The notes under the pieces are model-generated. The model did not search any database and was not told where the DNA came from. It saw only the letters and a list, made by a program, of their open reading frames with translations. From Streptomyces sp. NBC_00443 (GTDB lineage Bacteria; Actinomycetota; Actinomycetes; Streptomycetales; Streptomycetaceae), in NCBI RefSeq assembly GCF_036014175.1, contig NZ_CP107917.1, positions 8,308,001-8,372,000 of the forward strand: DNA of 64,000 bases, written 5' to 3'. A program made the position numbers and the translations under genes. This document shows positions 8,559 to 17,121 of the stretch, piece after piece. Each line of letters opens with the position of its first letter. Within the stretch, counting starts at the first letter, position 1.

Positions 8559-9902
8559 ATCCGCTGAACCGCCTGAACCGCGCGAACCGTCCGAAGCGGC
8601 CTTCGCGGGCAGGTGGTTGAAGAGCACGTTCAGCACGATCGCCGTCAGACAGCCCGCGCTGATCCCGCTGTTCATCACCGTCTGGAACCAGTCCGGGAAC
8701 TTCTCGTAGACCATCGGCACACCGACCGGCAGCATGCCCATGGCCACGGAAACGGCGACCACCGTCAGGTTGTTGTTGCCCCTGAAGTCCACCTGGGTGA
8801 GAGTCCTGAGGCCGCTGGCCGCCACCGTTCCGAACATCACGAGGCCCGCACCGCCCAGCACCGGAGCCGGTATCGCCGCCACCACCGCGCCCAGCTTGGG
8901 CAGCAGGCCGAGCAGCACGAGGATCCCGCCCGCGGTCGCGACCACCCAGCGGCTGCGCACGCGGGTCATGCCGACGAGGCCCACGTTCTGTGCGTACGCC
9001 GTGTACGGGAAGGTGTTGAAGACGCCGCCCAGCACGGTCGACAGGCCGTCGGCGCGCAGGCCGTCCGCAAGGGAGCGCGGCTCGACCTTGCGGTCCGTCA
9101 TCTCGCCGACGGCGATCAGGTCACCGGTCGTCTCGGTCATCGTCACCAGCGCCACCACCAGCATCGACGCGATGGCCGAGAACTCGAAGGTGGGCGCCCC
9201 GAAGTGGAACGGCGTGCTGATCCCGACCCAGTCGGCGTCCCCGACCCCGCCGAAGTCCGTGAACCCGAACGGCACCGCCACCGCGAGCCCGACCACGATG
9301 CCGATCAGTACCGCGATCCGGCTCAAGAAAGCCGGCGCGAACCGCTGCACCCCGAGCACTACCGCCAGGACGAACGCCGCGAGTGCGAGGTTCCCGGGCT
9401 CCCCGAAGTCCGCCGAACCGGCGCCGCCCGCGGCCCAGTTGCCCGCGACCGGCAGTAGCGACAGCCCGATGATCAGGATCACGGTGCCGGTGACGAGGGG
9501 AGGGAAGTACCGGAGCAGCCTCCCGAAGACCGGCGCCAGCAGCACGATCGCGAGGCCCGCGACGATCACCGAGCCGTAGATCGCGGGGAGTCCTCCGCCC
9601 GTGGTGCCGATGAGCACCATCGGCGATACGGCGGCGAAGGTGCAGCCCTGCATGATCGGCAGCCGTACGCCGAAGCGCCAGAAGCCGATGCACTGGATCA
9701 GCGTGGCGATGCCGCACACCAGGAGGTCGGCGGTGATCAGATACGCCAGGTCCGCGGGCGGGAGCTTCATCGCGCCGCCGACGATGAGGGGGACGGCGAC
9801 GGCGCCGGCGTACATGGCGAGGACGTGTTGCAGGCCGAAGGCGGCCAACTGGCGTTTGGGCGGGATCTCGTCGACGGGGTGCACGGGTGCGGTTGCGGTC
9901 AT
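8481..9902 (-). CDS. NCS2-family purine (xanthine/uric acid) permease
   Basis: This 473-residue polytopic membrane protein has about 12-14 hydrophobic segments. It carries the family signatures FGLQHVLAMYAGAVAVPL in the first helix, TETTGDLIAVGEM in the substrate-binding region, and QNVGLVGMTRV, the nucleobase-ascorbate transporter motif. It should import a purine base such as xanthine or urate with protons; substrate choice cannot be read from sequence alone. Start is ATG 9902; the ribosome site is weak. The tail (residues about 440-473) is hydrophilic Gly/Ser/Glu-rich and is encoded opposite the end of the arsR-like gene, an unusual 78-bp tail-to-tail overlap. Confidence 0.88.
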   Translation of the reverse strand: MTATAPVHPVDEIPPKRQLAAFGLQHVLAMYAGAVAVPLIVGGAMKLPPADLAYLITADLLVCGIATLIQCIGFWRFGVRLPIMQGCTFAAVSPMVLIGTTGGGLPAIYGSVIVAGLAIVLLAPVFGRLLRYFPPLVTGTVILIIGLSLLPVAGNWAAGGAGSADFGEPGNLALAAFVLAVVLGVQRFAPAFLSRIAVLIGIVVGLAVAVPFGFTDFGGVGDADWVGISTPFHFGAPTFEFSAIASMLVVALVTMTETTGDLIAVGEMTDRKVEPRSLADGLRADGLSTVLGGVFNTFPYTAYAQNVGLVGMTRVRSRWVVATAGGILVLLGLLPKLGAVVAAIPAPVLGGAGLVMFGTVAASGLRTLTQVDFRGNNNLTVVAVSVAMGMLPVGVPMVYEKFPDWFQTVMNSGISAGCLTAIVLNVLFNHLPAKAASDGSRGSGGSADSGVEPDGLSGGGVEKGVEKSREETV

Positions 9903-9937
9903 GGGCGAGACCGTAGGCTCCTTGAACAGAGTGTTGA

Positions 9938-11293
9938 TTACGGGGGTGTTGCTGCTTCGTTGCTGTGCGCGGCGTTCATCAGCGACTCCCAGTCGGGGAG
10001 CTTCACCACACCCCTGCCCAGCGACGCACCCAGCGCCACCTCCGCCCGCTCGATCGCGCACCAGCCCTGCCACTCGACCGGTTCGATCCCCTCGGCGCGC
10101 AGTGCCGTGAGCGGATCCTCGGGCAACTCCCTCTGCGCGAGTGCGGAGGCGTCCTCCAGCAGCGACGTCACCGTCTCCTTCGCGCACGGACGGTTGGTGC
10201 CGATGACGCCCGTCGGGCCGCGCTTGATCCAGCCGGCCACGTACTCGCCCTGCGCGACCAGGCCCTCGCGCAGGACGCGGCCCGCTAGGTGCGGGACCGT
10301 GCCGGTCGCGGGGTCGAACGGCAGGCCCTCCAGGGGGACTCCGCGATAGCCGACGGAACGCAGCACCAACTGGGCCTCGATGTCCTCGTACCGGCCCGTG
10401 CCCGTCACCCCGCCCTGCCCGTCGGGTGCCGTCCGCTCGAAGCGGACCGCGCCCACGCGCCCGGCGTCGGCGAGGAGCTCGACGGGGCGCAGGAAGAAGC
10501 GCAGCGCGATCCGGTGGCCGACGTCCTGTGCCGGGGCCTCGGCCCAGCCGCGCAGTGCCGCCACGTTGCGGCGCTGCGGGGCGGGCAGTGCGGAGGGGTC
10601 GGCGTAGGCCGGATCGATCGCCAGCTCCTGCGGATCCACGGTCACTTCGGTGTCCGGCAGGGTGCCCAGCTCGCGGAGCTCCTTGGTGGTGAAGCGGGCC
10701 TGCGAGGGGCCGCGTCGGCCCACCATGCTGATGTCGGTCACCCGGCTCGCGGCGAGGGCGGTGAGTGCCGCCTGCGGCATGTCGGTGGGGCTCAGCTCGG
10801 CCGTGCCCCGCGCGAGCATCCGCGTGACGTCGACCGCGACGTTCCCGAGGCCGATGACCACCGCCGAGCGCGCGCCGAGGACGAAGCCGTCGTCGATGGC
10901 GTCCGGATGGGCGCTGTACCAGGACACGAACTCGGTCGCCGACCAGCTGCCCGGCAGGTCCTCGCCGGGAATCCCGAGGTGCCGGTCGGTGGCCGCGCCC
11001 ACGCAGTAGACGACGGCGTGGTACAGCTCCCGCAACCGGGTCGTGGGCACCCCGTCCGGGCCGATCTGCACGCCGCCGAGGAACCGCACCCGCTCGTGCT
11101 CCAGGACGGTCCGCAGATTGTTCTGCAGGGACTTGATCTTCTCGTGGTCCGGAGCCACCCCGTAGCGCACCAGGCCGTACGGGCACGGCAACCGGTCCAG
11201 GACGTCGACGACGACGTCGGGGTCCTGTTGTACGAGGCTCTGGGCGGTGTAGCACCCGCTCGGCCCGGAGCCGACCACGGCGACATGCAGCAC
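9938..11293 (-). CDS. Ferredoxin/adrenodoxin-type NADP+ reductase (FprA-like)
   Basis: This 451-residue flavoprotein starts at GTG 11293 with AAGGAG 7 bases upstream. The N-terminal FAD-binding GSGPSGCYTAQ lies at residues 8-18; CPYGLVRYGVAPDHEKIKS is a hallmark of adrenodoxin reductase-like enzymes. GLGNVAVDVTRML is the NADP(H) Rossmann motif, and AGWIKRGPTGVIGTNR near the C-terminus contacts FAD and pyridine nucleotide. It passes electrons between NADPH and a ferredoxin, commonly feeding cytochromes P450. The next gene, 35 bp away in the same direction, is the purine permease; a functional link is not obvious. Confidence 0.92.
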   Translation of the reverse strand: MLHVAVVGSGPSGCYTAQSLVQQDPDVVVDVLDRLPCPYGLVRYGVAPDHEKIKSLQNNLRTVLEHERVRFLGGVQIGPDGVPTTRLRELYHAVVYCVGAATDRHLGIPGEDLPGSWSATEFVSWYSAHPDAIDDGFVLGARSAVVIGLGNVAVDVTRMLARGTAELSPTDMPQAALTALAASRVTDISMVGRRGPSQARFTTKELRELGTLPDTEVTVDPQELAIDPAYADPSALPAPQRRNVAALRGWAEAPAQDVGHRIALRFFLRPVELLADAGRVGAVRFERTAPDGQGGVTGTGRYEDIEAQLVLRSVGYRGVPLEGLPFDPATGTVPHLAGRVLREGLVAQGEYVAGWIKRGPTGVIGTNRPCAKETVTSLLEDASALAQRELPEDPLTALRAEGIEPVEWQGWCAIERAEVALGASLGRGVVKLPDWESLMNAAHSNEAATPP

Positions 11294-11447
11294 GGCGGAA
11301 CTCCTTGTCCGAGGTACCTTCGAGGTCTTCAGGAGTCGCTCTCGAATCCAGCATCGCACCGCTTCCGCTCCGCTGACAGGGTGCTGTGCGCCGTACGGGA
11401 TGCGTGTTCGTTCGTATGGAATGTGATCATGCGGTTACGTTGCGTGT

Positions 11448-11975
11448 GTGCTGGAAGCATCCTTTCTTAATCTTTCCGATCGCCGTGCGACGGACGGTGC
11501 CGTGTCCGTGTGGCCCGCGTGGGAAGTGCGGGACGACGCCGGGGCCACTGTGTGGTTCGGGGTCCGGCTCGAGTTCGGTGACGGTGCCCGGGTCGACGCG
11601 CTCGCCGTGGCGTCCGAGGGGTGCGTCTCCATCGAGGACGTACGGGCCGAGCCGGCGCTGTCCCTCGACGACCTCGCGGCGCTCGCCGACTGGATCGAGG
11701 CTCCGCTCTCCGAGGCGTGCGGGGTCGGGGCCGGGTCCGGGGCGGACGGTGAGGACGGCGAGGACGCCGTGTCCGGTCTGGTCGTGCCGGCCTGGCCCCG
11801 GGGCGTCGAGGGGCAGTGGCTGGTGGCACAGAAGTACCGTGCGGCCCAGGAGCAGGGCGTCGACCCCGTCCTCGCGGTGATGCGCGCGACGGGGCAGGAC
11901 CGCCGGAAGTCGCTCAGGCTGATCGGGCAGGCGCGCGACGCGGGCTTCCTGACCCGCCGCCGGGCCCGCCGCTGA
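11448..11975 (+). CDS. DUF6214-like protein of unknown function
   Basis: This protein of about 175 residues has a GTG start. The first 90 residues look like a small beta-rich domain (SVWPAWEVRDD, VWFGVRLEFGDGARVDALAV, VSIEDVRAEPALSLDDLAALADWIE). After a Gly/Asp-rich linker (about 94-112) comes a basic helical C-terminus (VAQKYRAAQEQGVDPVLAVMRATGQ and a run of arginines) that could bind nucleic acid. I recall this as a Streptomyces-restricted conserved family named DUF6214, but the name is from memory. No catalytic motif or signal peptide is visible. Confidence 0.65.
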   Translation: MLEASFLNLSDRRATDGAVSVWPAWEVRDDAGATVWFGVRLEFGDGARVDALAVASEGCVSIEDVRAEPALSLDDLAALADWIEAPLSEACGVGAGSGADGEDGEDAVSGLVVPAWPRGVEGQWLVAQKYRAAQEQGVDPVLAVMRATGQDRRKSLRLIGQARDAGFLTRRRARR

Positions 11976-12047
11976 GCGCGGCCCCGGCGGCAGCCGTTCC
12001 GGCGGACGTGGCGGCCGGAGCCGCAGCCGCGGCCGGGGCCGGGGCCG

Positions 12048-12731
12048 TCAGAGCATGTCCCGCATCCGCGTGACCTCACTCGTCTGCTGAGCGACCACCT
12101 CGTCGGCCATCTCCTCGATCTGGATGTTGTTGCCCTGCCCCTTCACGTCGGTGGCCATGGTGACGGCCCCGTCGTGATGGGTGATCATCAGAGTGAGGAA
12201 CAGCTGGTCGAACGCCTTGCCCCGCGCGGCCCGCAGCTTCTCCAGCTGTGCCTCGGTCGCCATGCCGGGCATCGATCCGTGCTCGTGGCGGTCGCTCTTC
12301 TCGGTCTTGCCGTGGCTCTTCAGCCAGCCCTTCATGGCGCTGATCTCCGGGCCCTGCGCGGCGCCGATGCGCTCGGCGAGCTTCCTGACCTGCGCCGATT
12401 CGGCCCGGTCCGGGGCGAGTTCGGTCATCTCCAGGGCCTGGGAGTGGTGTTCGATCATCATCCGCGCATAGGAGACGTCCGCCGAGTTGGGGGAGTCGTC
12501 CTCGGCGCGCTGCTGTGCCGCATCCTCGGCGGACAGCACCCGGTTCGACTCTCCGGGCTTGCCCGGCACGATCACCGAAGGCCCGCTCTGTGAGGACGAC
12601 TTGGCGTCGGAACCGGAGTCGCAGCCGCCGAGCACGAGCACGGTCAGGGCGGCCAGGGAGGCCGTAGCGAAGCGTGCCCGGCGGCAAGGCGCTTTCGTTA
12701 CATGTCTATTGCCCGCTCTTGAAATGTGCAT
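12048..12731 (-). CDS. DUF305-domain lipoprotein
   Basis: This protein of about 227 residues has a lipoprotein signal: basic N-terminus, hydrophobic segment and lipobox LGGC near residue 37. The mature part contains the two DUF305 motifs, ARMMIEHHSQALEMTELA and TLMITHHDGAVTMATDV, each with a paired His between Met residues; these ferritin-like helical bundles are thought to bind metal, often copper. Start ATG 12731 has no clear ribosome site. It is divergent, 64 bp away, from an LVIVD-repeat protein, a pairing I recall in other actinobacteria, so the two probably share a cell-surface role. Confidence 0.88.
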   Translation of the reverse strand: MHISRAGNRHVTKAPCRRARFATASLAALTVLVLGGCDSGSDAKSSSQSGPSVIVPGKPGESNRVLSAEDAAQQRAEDDSPNSADVSYARMMIEHHSQALEMTELAPDRAESAQVRKLAERIGAAQGPEISAMKGWLKSHGKTEKSDRHEHGSMPGMATEAQLEKLRAARGKAFDQLFLTLMITHHDGAVTMATDVKGQGNNIQIEEMADEVVAQQTSEVTRMRDML

Positions 12732-12760
12732 GATGAAGACGATACTCGGGCGTGCGTGAA

Positions 12761-12778
12761 CCGTTCCAGTGCGAACGG
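12761..12778. promoter_or_regulatory. CCGTTC-N6-GAACGG dyad between DUF305 and LVIVD genes
   Basis: Perfect 6-base arms CCGTTC (12761-12766) and GAACGG (12773-12778) flank a 6-base spacer, 17 bp upstream of the LVIVD start codon and just before its GGAGG. It could be an operator shared by the divergent pair or a 5'UTR hairpin near the ribosome site. Confidence 0.4.
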
Positions 12779-12795
12779 CACAAGGGAGGAAAACA

Positions 12796-14292
12796 GTGAT
12801 CCTGTTCAGTAATCCCAGAACGCGACGCAGACGCCTGGCAGGTGCTGCCGCCGCCGCCGGGCTCCTGGCCGCGCTGCTCACCGCGCAGCCGGCTGTCGCG
12901 ACCCCCGACCCGGGGGACGGCCCCGTCGCGGAGAAGGAGGTCTCCGAGAGCACCCGGGCCGAGGTGCGCGAGGCCCTCGCGGACGGCGAGATACCCGGCC
13001 AGAACGAGATCGTCCACTCCGACAACATCCAGCACCTGGCCCACGTCCCCAAGGACGCGCTCCAGGGCACCAACTCGGACATCGCCTTCCAGGGCAGGTA
13101 CGCCTTCGCCGGCAACTACGACGGCTTCAACGTGTTCGACATCAGCAACCCGAGGGCGCCCAGGACCATCGCCCAGGTCCTGTGCCCCGGCTCGCAGAAC
13201 GACGTCTCCGTCTCCGGTGACCTGCTGTTCCTGTCCACCGACTCCTCGCGCAGCGACAGCAGTTGCAACAGCACCACCCAGCCCGCGACCGAGAAGTCCT
13301 CGTGGGAGGGCATGAAGGTCTTCGATATCAGCGACAAGAAGAACCCCAGGTACGTCGCCGCCGTCGAGACCGCCTGCGGCTCCCACACCCACACCCTGGT
13401 GCCCGAGCGCAGGAACGTCTACGTCTACGTCTCCTCGTACTCGCCCGACGCCGGCTACCCCGACTGCCGGCCGCCGCACGACGGCATCTCCATCATCAAG
13501 GTGCCGCGCCACGCGCCCGAGAAGGCGGCGGTCGTGGACTTCCCGGTGCTCTTCCCCGGTGAGGGTCCGGACGGTGGCGGCAACCCGGGTCCGCCCGGCG
13601 GCGTCCGCAAGACCACCGGCTGCCACGACATCACGGTGCTGCCCTCGAAGGACCTGGCCGCCGGCGCATGCATGGGCGACGGCATCCTGCTGTCCATCAA
13701 GGACCCGGAGCGCCCGAAGGTCATCGACCAGGTCAGGGATGACGTGAATTTCGCGTTCTGGCACTCGGCGACCTTCAACCAGAAGGCCGACAAGGTCGTC
13801 TTCACCGACGAGTTGGGCGGCGGCAGCGCGGCCACCTGCAACGCGCAGATCGGCCCGGACCGCGGCGCCGACGGCATCTACGACATCGTAGGCAAGGGCG
13901 ACAAGCGCAAGCTCGTCTTCCGCAGCTACTTCAAGATCCCCCGGCATCAGGCGGACACCGAGAACTGCGTCGCCCACAACGGCTCGCTGATCCCGGTCAA
14001 GGGGCGCGACATCATGGTCCAGGCCTGGTACCAGGGCGGCGTCTCCGTCTGGGAGTTCACCGACTCGGACAACCCTAAGGAGATCGCCTACTTCGACCGC
14101 GGCCCGCTGACCACGGACACGATCAAGTCGGGCGGCTCGTGGTCGGCGTACTACTACAACGGCTACATCTACTCCAACGAGTACGCCCGGGGCTTCGACG
14201 TCCTGAAGATCGACGACCGGCGCACGGCCCCGGCCCGCTGGGTCCACATGCGTGAACTCAACGTCCAGACACAGCCGGACTACTTCGACTGA
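12796..14292 (+). CDS. Secreted LVIVD-repeat beta-propeller-like protein
   Basis: This 498-residue protein starts at GTG 12796, preceded by GGAGG. A signal peptide with twin arginines (TRRRRLAGAAAAAGLLAALL...AVA) predicts export, possibly by Tat. The mature part carries repeats of the type YAFAGNYDGFNVFDISNPRAP, MKVFDISDKKNPRYV, ILLSIKDPERPKVID and VSVWEFTDSDNPKEI, the LVIVD pattern that builds a propeller-like fold. Several Cys could form disulfides outside the cell. No enzyme active site is evident. The divergent DUF305 lipoprotein suggests a joint surface role, perhaps in metal handling (inference). Its stop overlaps the stop of the convergent tetR-like gene by 13 bp. Confidence 0.85.
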   Translation: MILFSNPRTRRRRLAGAAAAAGLLAALLTAQPAVATPDPGDGPVAEKEVSESTRAEVREALADGEIPGQNEIVHSDNIQHLAHVPKDALQGTNSDIAFQGRYAFAGNYDGFNVFDISNPRAPRTIAQVLCPGSQNDVSVSGDLLFLSTDSSRSDSSCNSTTQPATEKSSWEGMKVFDISDKKNPRYVAAVETACGSHTHTLVPERRNVYVYVSSYSPDAGYPDCRPPHDGISIIKVPRHAPEKAAVVDFPVLFPGEGPDGGGNPGPPGGVRKTTGCHDITVLPSKDLAAGACMGDGILLSIKDPERPKVIDQVRDDVNFAFWHSATFNQKADKVVFTDELGGGSAATCNAQIGPDRGADGIYDIVGKGDKRKLVFRSYFKIPRHQADTENCVAHNGSLIPVKGRDIMVQAWYQGGVSVWEFTDSDNPKEIAYFDRGPLTTDTIKSGGSWSAYYYNGYIYSNEYARGFDVLKIDDRRTAPARWVHMRELNVQTQPDYFD

Positions 14293-14966
14293 CCCTCAGG
14301 GCAGCCGGGCGCCGACCCGGTCGCGAAGAACCGCGACAGATCCGTGTCGCACGTCCCGCCGGGCACGGCCCCCGAGTCCGGCGGGACTCCAAGCCCCCGG
14401 TCCAGCCCGTAGCGCTTGAACAACTCGGCCCGCAGCACCGGCACGGGCATCGGCACCCCGGGCACCAGCGCCGCGTAGACCGCGCCCATGAGCAGCGCGC
14501 GGAGCATCGGGTAGTCGGCGTCCGGGTCCGGTGAGCCGTACCGTACGCAGGTGTCCCGCAGCAGTTCGGCCAGGCGCCGCTGCTCCGGGCACTGCACGAA
14601 GCCCTCGGCCTGCAGGATTCCCGCCATGTGCTGGCGCATCAGCACCGGCCGGTCCCGGGCCAGGCCCAGGATCGCGTCGACGGCCCTGGCCATCCGCTCC
14701 CGCCCGTCCTCGGTGCGCGGCTCGCGCTCCAGCGCCTCCTCCAGCGTGCGGTGCATCAGCCGGTGCACGGCGGACTGCACGAGCTGGCGTTTGCCGGGGA
14801 AGTAGTACGACACCAGGCCCCGAGCCGAGCCCGCCCTGTCCGCGATGTCACCCAGCGTGGTGGCGTCGTAACCGCGCTCGCTGACCAGCTCCACCGCCGC
14901 CTGCAGAAGCCGCTCCCGGGAACGCCGCCGCAACTCTTCATTGACCGAGGCGCTGCGCGGGGACAT
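14280..14966 (-). CDS. TetR-family transcriptional regulator
   Basis: This 228-residue regulator starts at ATG 14966 behind AGGAG with 6-base spacing; an upstream ATG at 14999 lies inside the operator and is rejected. The N-terminal helix-turn-helix reads LLQAAVELVSERGYDATTLGDIADRAGSARGLVSYYFPGKRQL, the standard TetR pattern. The remaining helical domain binds an unknown ligand. It sits over a near-perfect palindrome at its own promoter, so it is probably autorepressed. No efflux or enzyme gene is divergently coupled; the target beyond itself is unknown. Confidence 0.88.
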   Translation of the reverse strand: MSPRSASVNEELRRRSRERLLQAAVELVSERGYDATTLGDIADRAGSARGLVSYYFPGKRQLVQSAVHRLMHRTLEEALEREPRTEDGRERMARAVDAILGLARDRPVLMRQHMAGILQAEGFVQCPEQRRLAELLRDTCVRYGSPDPDADYPMLRALLMGAVYAALVPGVPMPVPVLRAELFKRYGLDRGLGVPPDSGAVPGGTCDTDLSRFFATGSAPGCPEGQSK

Positions 14967-14980
14967 GCTGGACTCCTGCG

Positions 14981-15004
14981 TTGACTGGCTGCCAGCCAAC
15001 TATA
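14981..15004 (-). promoter_or_regulatory. TetR autoregulatory operator with -10 box
   Basis: TTGACTGGCTGCCAGCCAA (14981-14999) is a 19-bp palindrome with 8 of 9 arm positions matched around a single central base. On the minus strand a TATAGT -10 box (15004-14999) abuts it, so the operator covers the transcription start. That placement supports direct autorepression by the TetR protein. Confidence 0.6.
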
Positions 15005-15115
15005 CTCAACGCGTCCGGTCAGGCCCGTGGTGGGCCTGGTCGGTGTTGCGGCCTGCCTCGGGCGACGCGGGGGATCGTCCGAGGCAGGCGTGCGTCCCGG
15101 GATGGTGGCCGGAGG

Positions 15116-15847
15116 CTACTTGTTCTGCTGCGGACCGCCGGCGTTCGCGCGCGGGACGGCCCCCACGAGATCCAGCACCGGCCGCAGCGCGTCCGGCCGT
15201 TGATCGGCCGGCAGATGATCCACGAAGTGCACCGCACAGCCCAGCGCCGCCGCGCCGCCGTCGGCCCGCCGGTTGTCGCCGACCATGACGACCTCGCGCG
15301 GATCGGCGTCCAGCGCCGCACAGGCCACTTCGAACAGGCGGGGGTCGGGCTTCTGGATGCCGTGCTCGTACGACAGCACGTACGCGTCGACATACGCATC
15401 GAGACCGTGCTCCCGGAACACCGGCCGCAGATCCCAGCCGATGTTGCTCACCACCCCGACGCCGATGCCGCGCTCACGCAGCGCCCCCAGCACATCGGCG
15501 GCATCCGGGTACGGGCCCCACGCGGCCGGTGCCATATGGCGGTCGTAGAGCAGGTCGTGCAACCGGTCGTCGGGGAGCGGCACATGCCGGGAGAGTCCGG
15601 TGTAGGCCGCCCGGTGCAGCTCGGAGCTCTTGTCCCGCACTCCCCAGACGCTCGCGACGTCCTCGGGCAGCCACGACGGATCAATCCCGCCCGGGAGGGC
15701 GCCCATCGCCTCCAGCGCCTGCGCGGCCTCGGCCAACTCGGCCTCGGCGAGCTCCATCTGGGCCTCGGCGAGCGCTCCGCGCAGCCAGGACTCGGTGGAC
15801 TCGACACGGAAGAGGGTTCCGGAGAAATCGAACAGAACGGCGGTCAT
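15116..15847 (-). CDS. HAD-superfamily hydrolase
   Basis: This 243-residue cytosolic protein has HAD motif I, FDFSGTLF (nucleophile Asp 7), a helical cap rich in Ala/Glu (about residues 20-100), motif II VVSNIG, motif III in GIQKPDPRLF (Lys), and motif IV VMVGDNRRAD. It should be a small-molecule phosphatase or dehalogenase-like enzyme; the Ser in place of the usual Asp in DxDGT (here DFSGT) departs from classical phosphatases and may alter chemistry. ATG 15847 has AGGA 8 bases upstream. The zinc-ribbon gene ends 10 bp upstream in the same orientation, so PAP2, zinc-ribbon and HAD genes look like one operon. Confidence 0.85.
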   Translation of the reverse strand: MTAVLFDFSGTLFRVESTESWLRGALAEAQMELAEAELAEAAQALEAMGALPGGIDPSWLPEDVASVWGVRDKSSELHRAAYTGLSRHVPLPDDRLHDLLYDRHMAPAAWGPYPDAADVLGALRERGIGVGVVSNIGWDLRPVFREHGLDAYVDAYVLSYEHGIQKPDPRLFEVACAALDADPREVVMVGDNRRADGGAAALGCAVHFVDHLPADQRPDALRPVLDLVGAVPRANAGGPQQNK

Positions 15848-15857
15848 GGAGCGGATC

Positions 15858-16381
15858 CTACGGGGCCAGGTTCCACTGCTCGGGAAGATCGCCGCCACAG
15901 AACACACAGACGAAGTCGTCCTCGCGCACGATGGCGCGTTCACCGCACTCCTCACAGCGCCGGAACACCACCGCGTGCGTGAACCCGCCGGGATGCCCGA
16001 CGCCGGCCCGGTCCAGGGCGCGGGCGACCGCCGTCCAGGAGTCGAGGTCAGGGCAGTAGCCGGTGGACTGGTTGCTGATCTCCACGGCTGTCCGGCAGCC
16101 CGCGCCGGCCTCGAACAGCATCTCACCGGCGGCCAGGACGTCCCGGCCGCCGGCGCACGCCACATGCTCGCTCCGGCGGGCGGCGAGCCGCAGCCATCCG
16201 TCCGTGCCGACGACGTACGTGAAGGGTTCGGCCCGCTCGGCCGGTGAGCACTCCGCCAGCCAGGCACCCAGGTCGGCGCGGCCGACCGCATGACCCGGCC
16301 CTCGGAATCCGGCCGGACGGTGGCGTACAACTCGGCCGGCCCCACATAGCCGTAGGGGCGTTCCGGCTGCGGTGCCCTCAC
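15858..16381 (-). pseudogene. Zinc-ribbon conserved protein, frameshifted near 16280
   Basis: The intact product appears to start at GTG 16381, which overlaps the PAP2 stop as GTGA, with VRAPQPERPYGYVGPAELY. The frame then runs into the wrong phase at 16273-16290. The continuation RADLGAWLAE, EHVACAGG, EISNQSTGYCPDLDSWTAVARAL, HPGGFTH and the C-terminal zinc ribbon RRCEECGER...FVCVFCGGDLP is read in the next frame. One missing base (GCGCC where GCGGCC would restore AADL) explains it. Total length would be about 174 residues. I recall intact homologues in other Streptomyces; function is unknown. It may be a real mutation or an assembly indel. Confidence 0.72.
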
Positions 16382-17049
16382 ATCTGCCACCGCATGTGCA
16401 CACGCACCGCCAGCACCACGACCAGCGCGCCCAGCAGCCAGCCGCCGACGACGTCCGTGGCCCAGTGGACGCCGAGCCACACCCGGGTCAGCCCGACGCC
16501 GGCCACGGAGATCGCGGTCACGGCGACGGCCGTACGCCACAGGGCGCGGTCGGCGCCGTAGCGGTGCAGGAGCCACAGCAGGAGGCCACAGACCACCGTG
16601 GCCGTCATGGCGTGGCCGGAGGGATAAGCGGCGTAGTGGGCGGAGTCGACGGGGTCGGGCCATACAGGGCGCGGGCGGTCGACCAGGGCCTTCAGGGTCT
16701 GCTGGGCCAGTGTGGCGAGCGCACATGTGACCACCAGCCATACAGCCGTCCAGCGCGCGGCTCTGCGCCACACCAGCCAGATCGCGACCGCGAACGTCAG
16801 CAGGCGCATCGTCCACGGATCCCAGACCCAGTCCGTCAGGATGCGGAACGCCTGCGTGAGGCCGCTCTCGTCGACCGCCCAGCGGTGCGTGGTCCGCGCG
16901 ACGTCGCTGTCGAGGGCCATCAGCGGGTGCCACCGCAGCGCGACCAGGGCGAGCAGCAGCGTGGAGCCCACGGCCAGGGCGCCGGCCCAGCCTACGGTCC
17001 TGCGCTCGGCCGGCGGGCGGGGCGGGGATTCGACGGACTGGGTGTGCAT
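16378..17049 (-). CDS. PAP2-family membrane phosphatase
   Basis: This 223-residue protein starts at ATG 17049 with GAGGA 7 bases upstream. It has about five or six membrane helices and the three phosphatidic acid phosphatase motifs: KALVDRPRP (KxxxxxxRP), YPSGHAM (PSGH) and TRVWLGVHWATDVVGG (RxxxxxHxxxD). It hydrolyses a lipid phosphate such as phosphatidate or undecaprenyl pyrophosphate at the membrane face; the substrate cannot be assigned. The stop overlaps the start of the zinc-ribbon gene by 4 bases, so the two are translationally coupled. Confidence 0.9.
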   Translation of the reverse strand: MHTQSVESPPRPPAERRTVGWAGALAVGSTLLLALVALRWHPLMALDSDVARTTHRWAVDESGLTQAFRILTDWVWDPWTMRLLTFAVAIWLVWRRAARWTAVWLVVTCALATLAQQTLKALVDRPRPVWPDPVDSAHYAAYPSGHAMTATVVCGLLLWLLHRYGADRALWRTAVAVTAISVAGVGLTRVWLGVHWATDVVGGWLLGALVVVLAVRVHMRWQM

Positions 17050-17121
17050 AGTGCGATCCTCGCCGACGGATGGGGCTAGAGGCCAATGCAGGGGATGCAT
17101 TTGCGACGCCCGCCACAGGAG

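Noticed and set aside
8481..11354. A 957-codon open frame spanning the permease and the ferredoxin reductase region on the minus strand
   Set aside because: Only the first part (to 9902) reads as an NCS2 permease. The rest is low-complexity Arg/Gly/Ala, antisense-like sequence while the real reductase lies in another frame with a perfect ribosome site.
11979..12047. GC-rich inverted repeat between the DUF6214 and DUF305 genes as a terminator
   Set aside because: CGGCCCCGGC and GCCGGGGCCG can pair, but the loop is about 43 bases and several registers are possible, so it is not a confident hairpin.
12706..14247. A 513-codon open frame opposite the LVIVD gene
   Set aside because: Val/Gly/Asp-rich shadow of the LVIVD gene, whose signal peptide and repeats are convincing.
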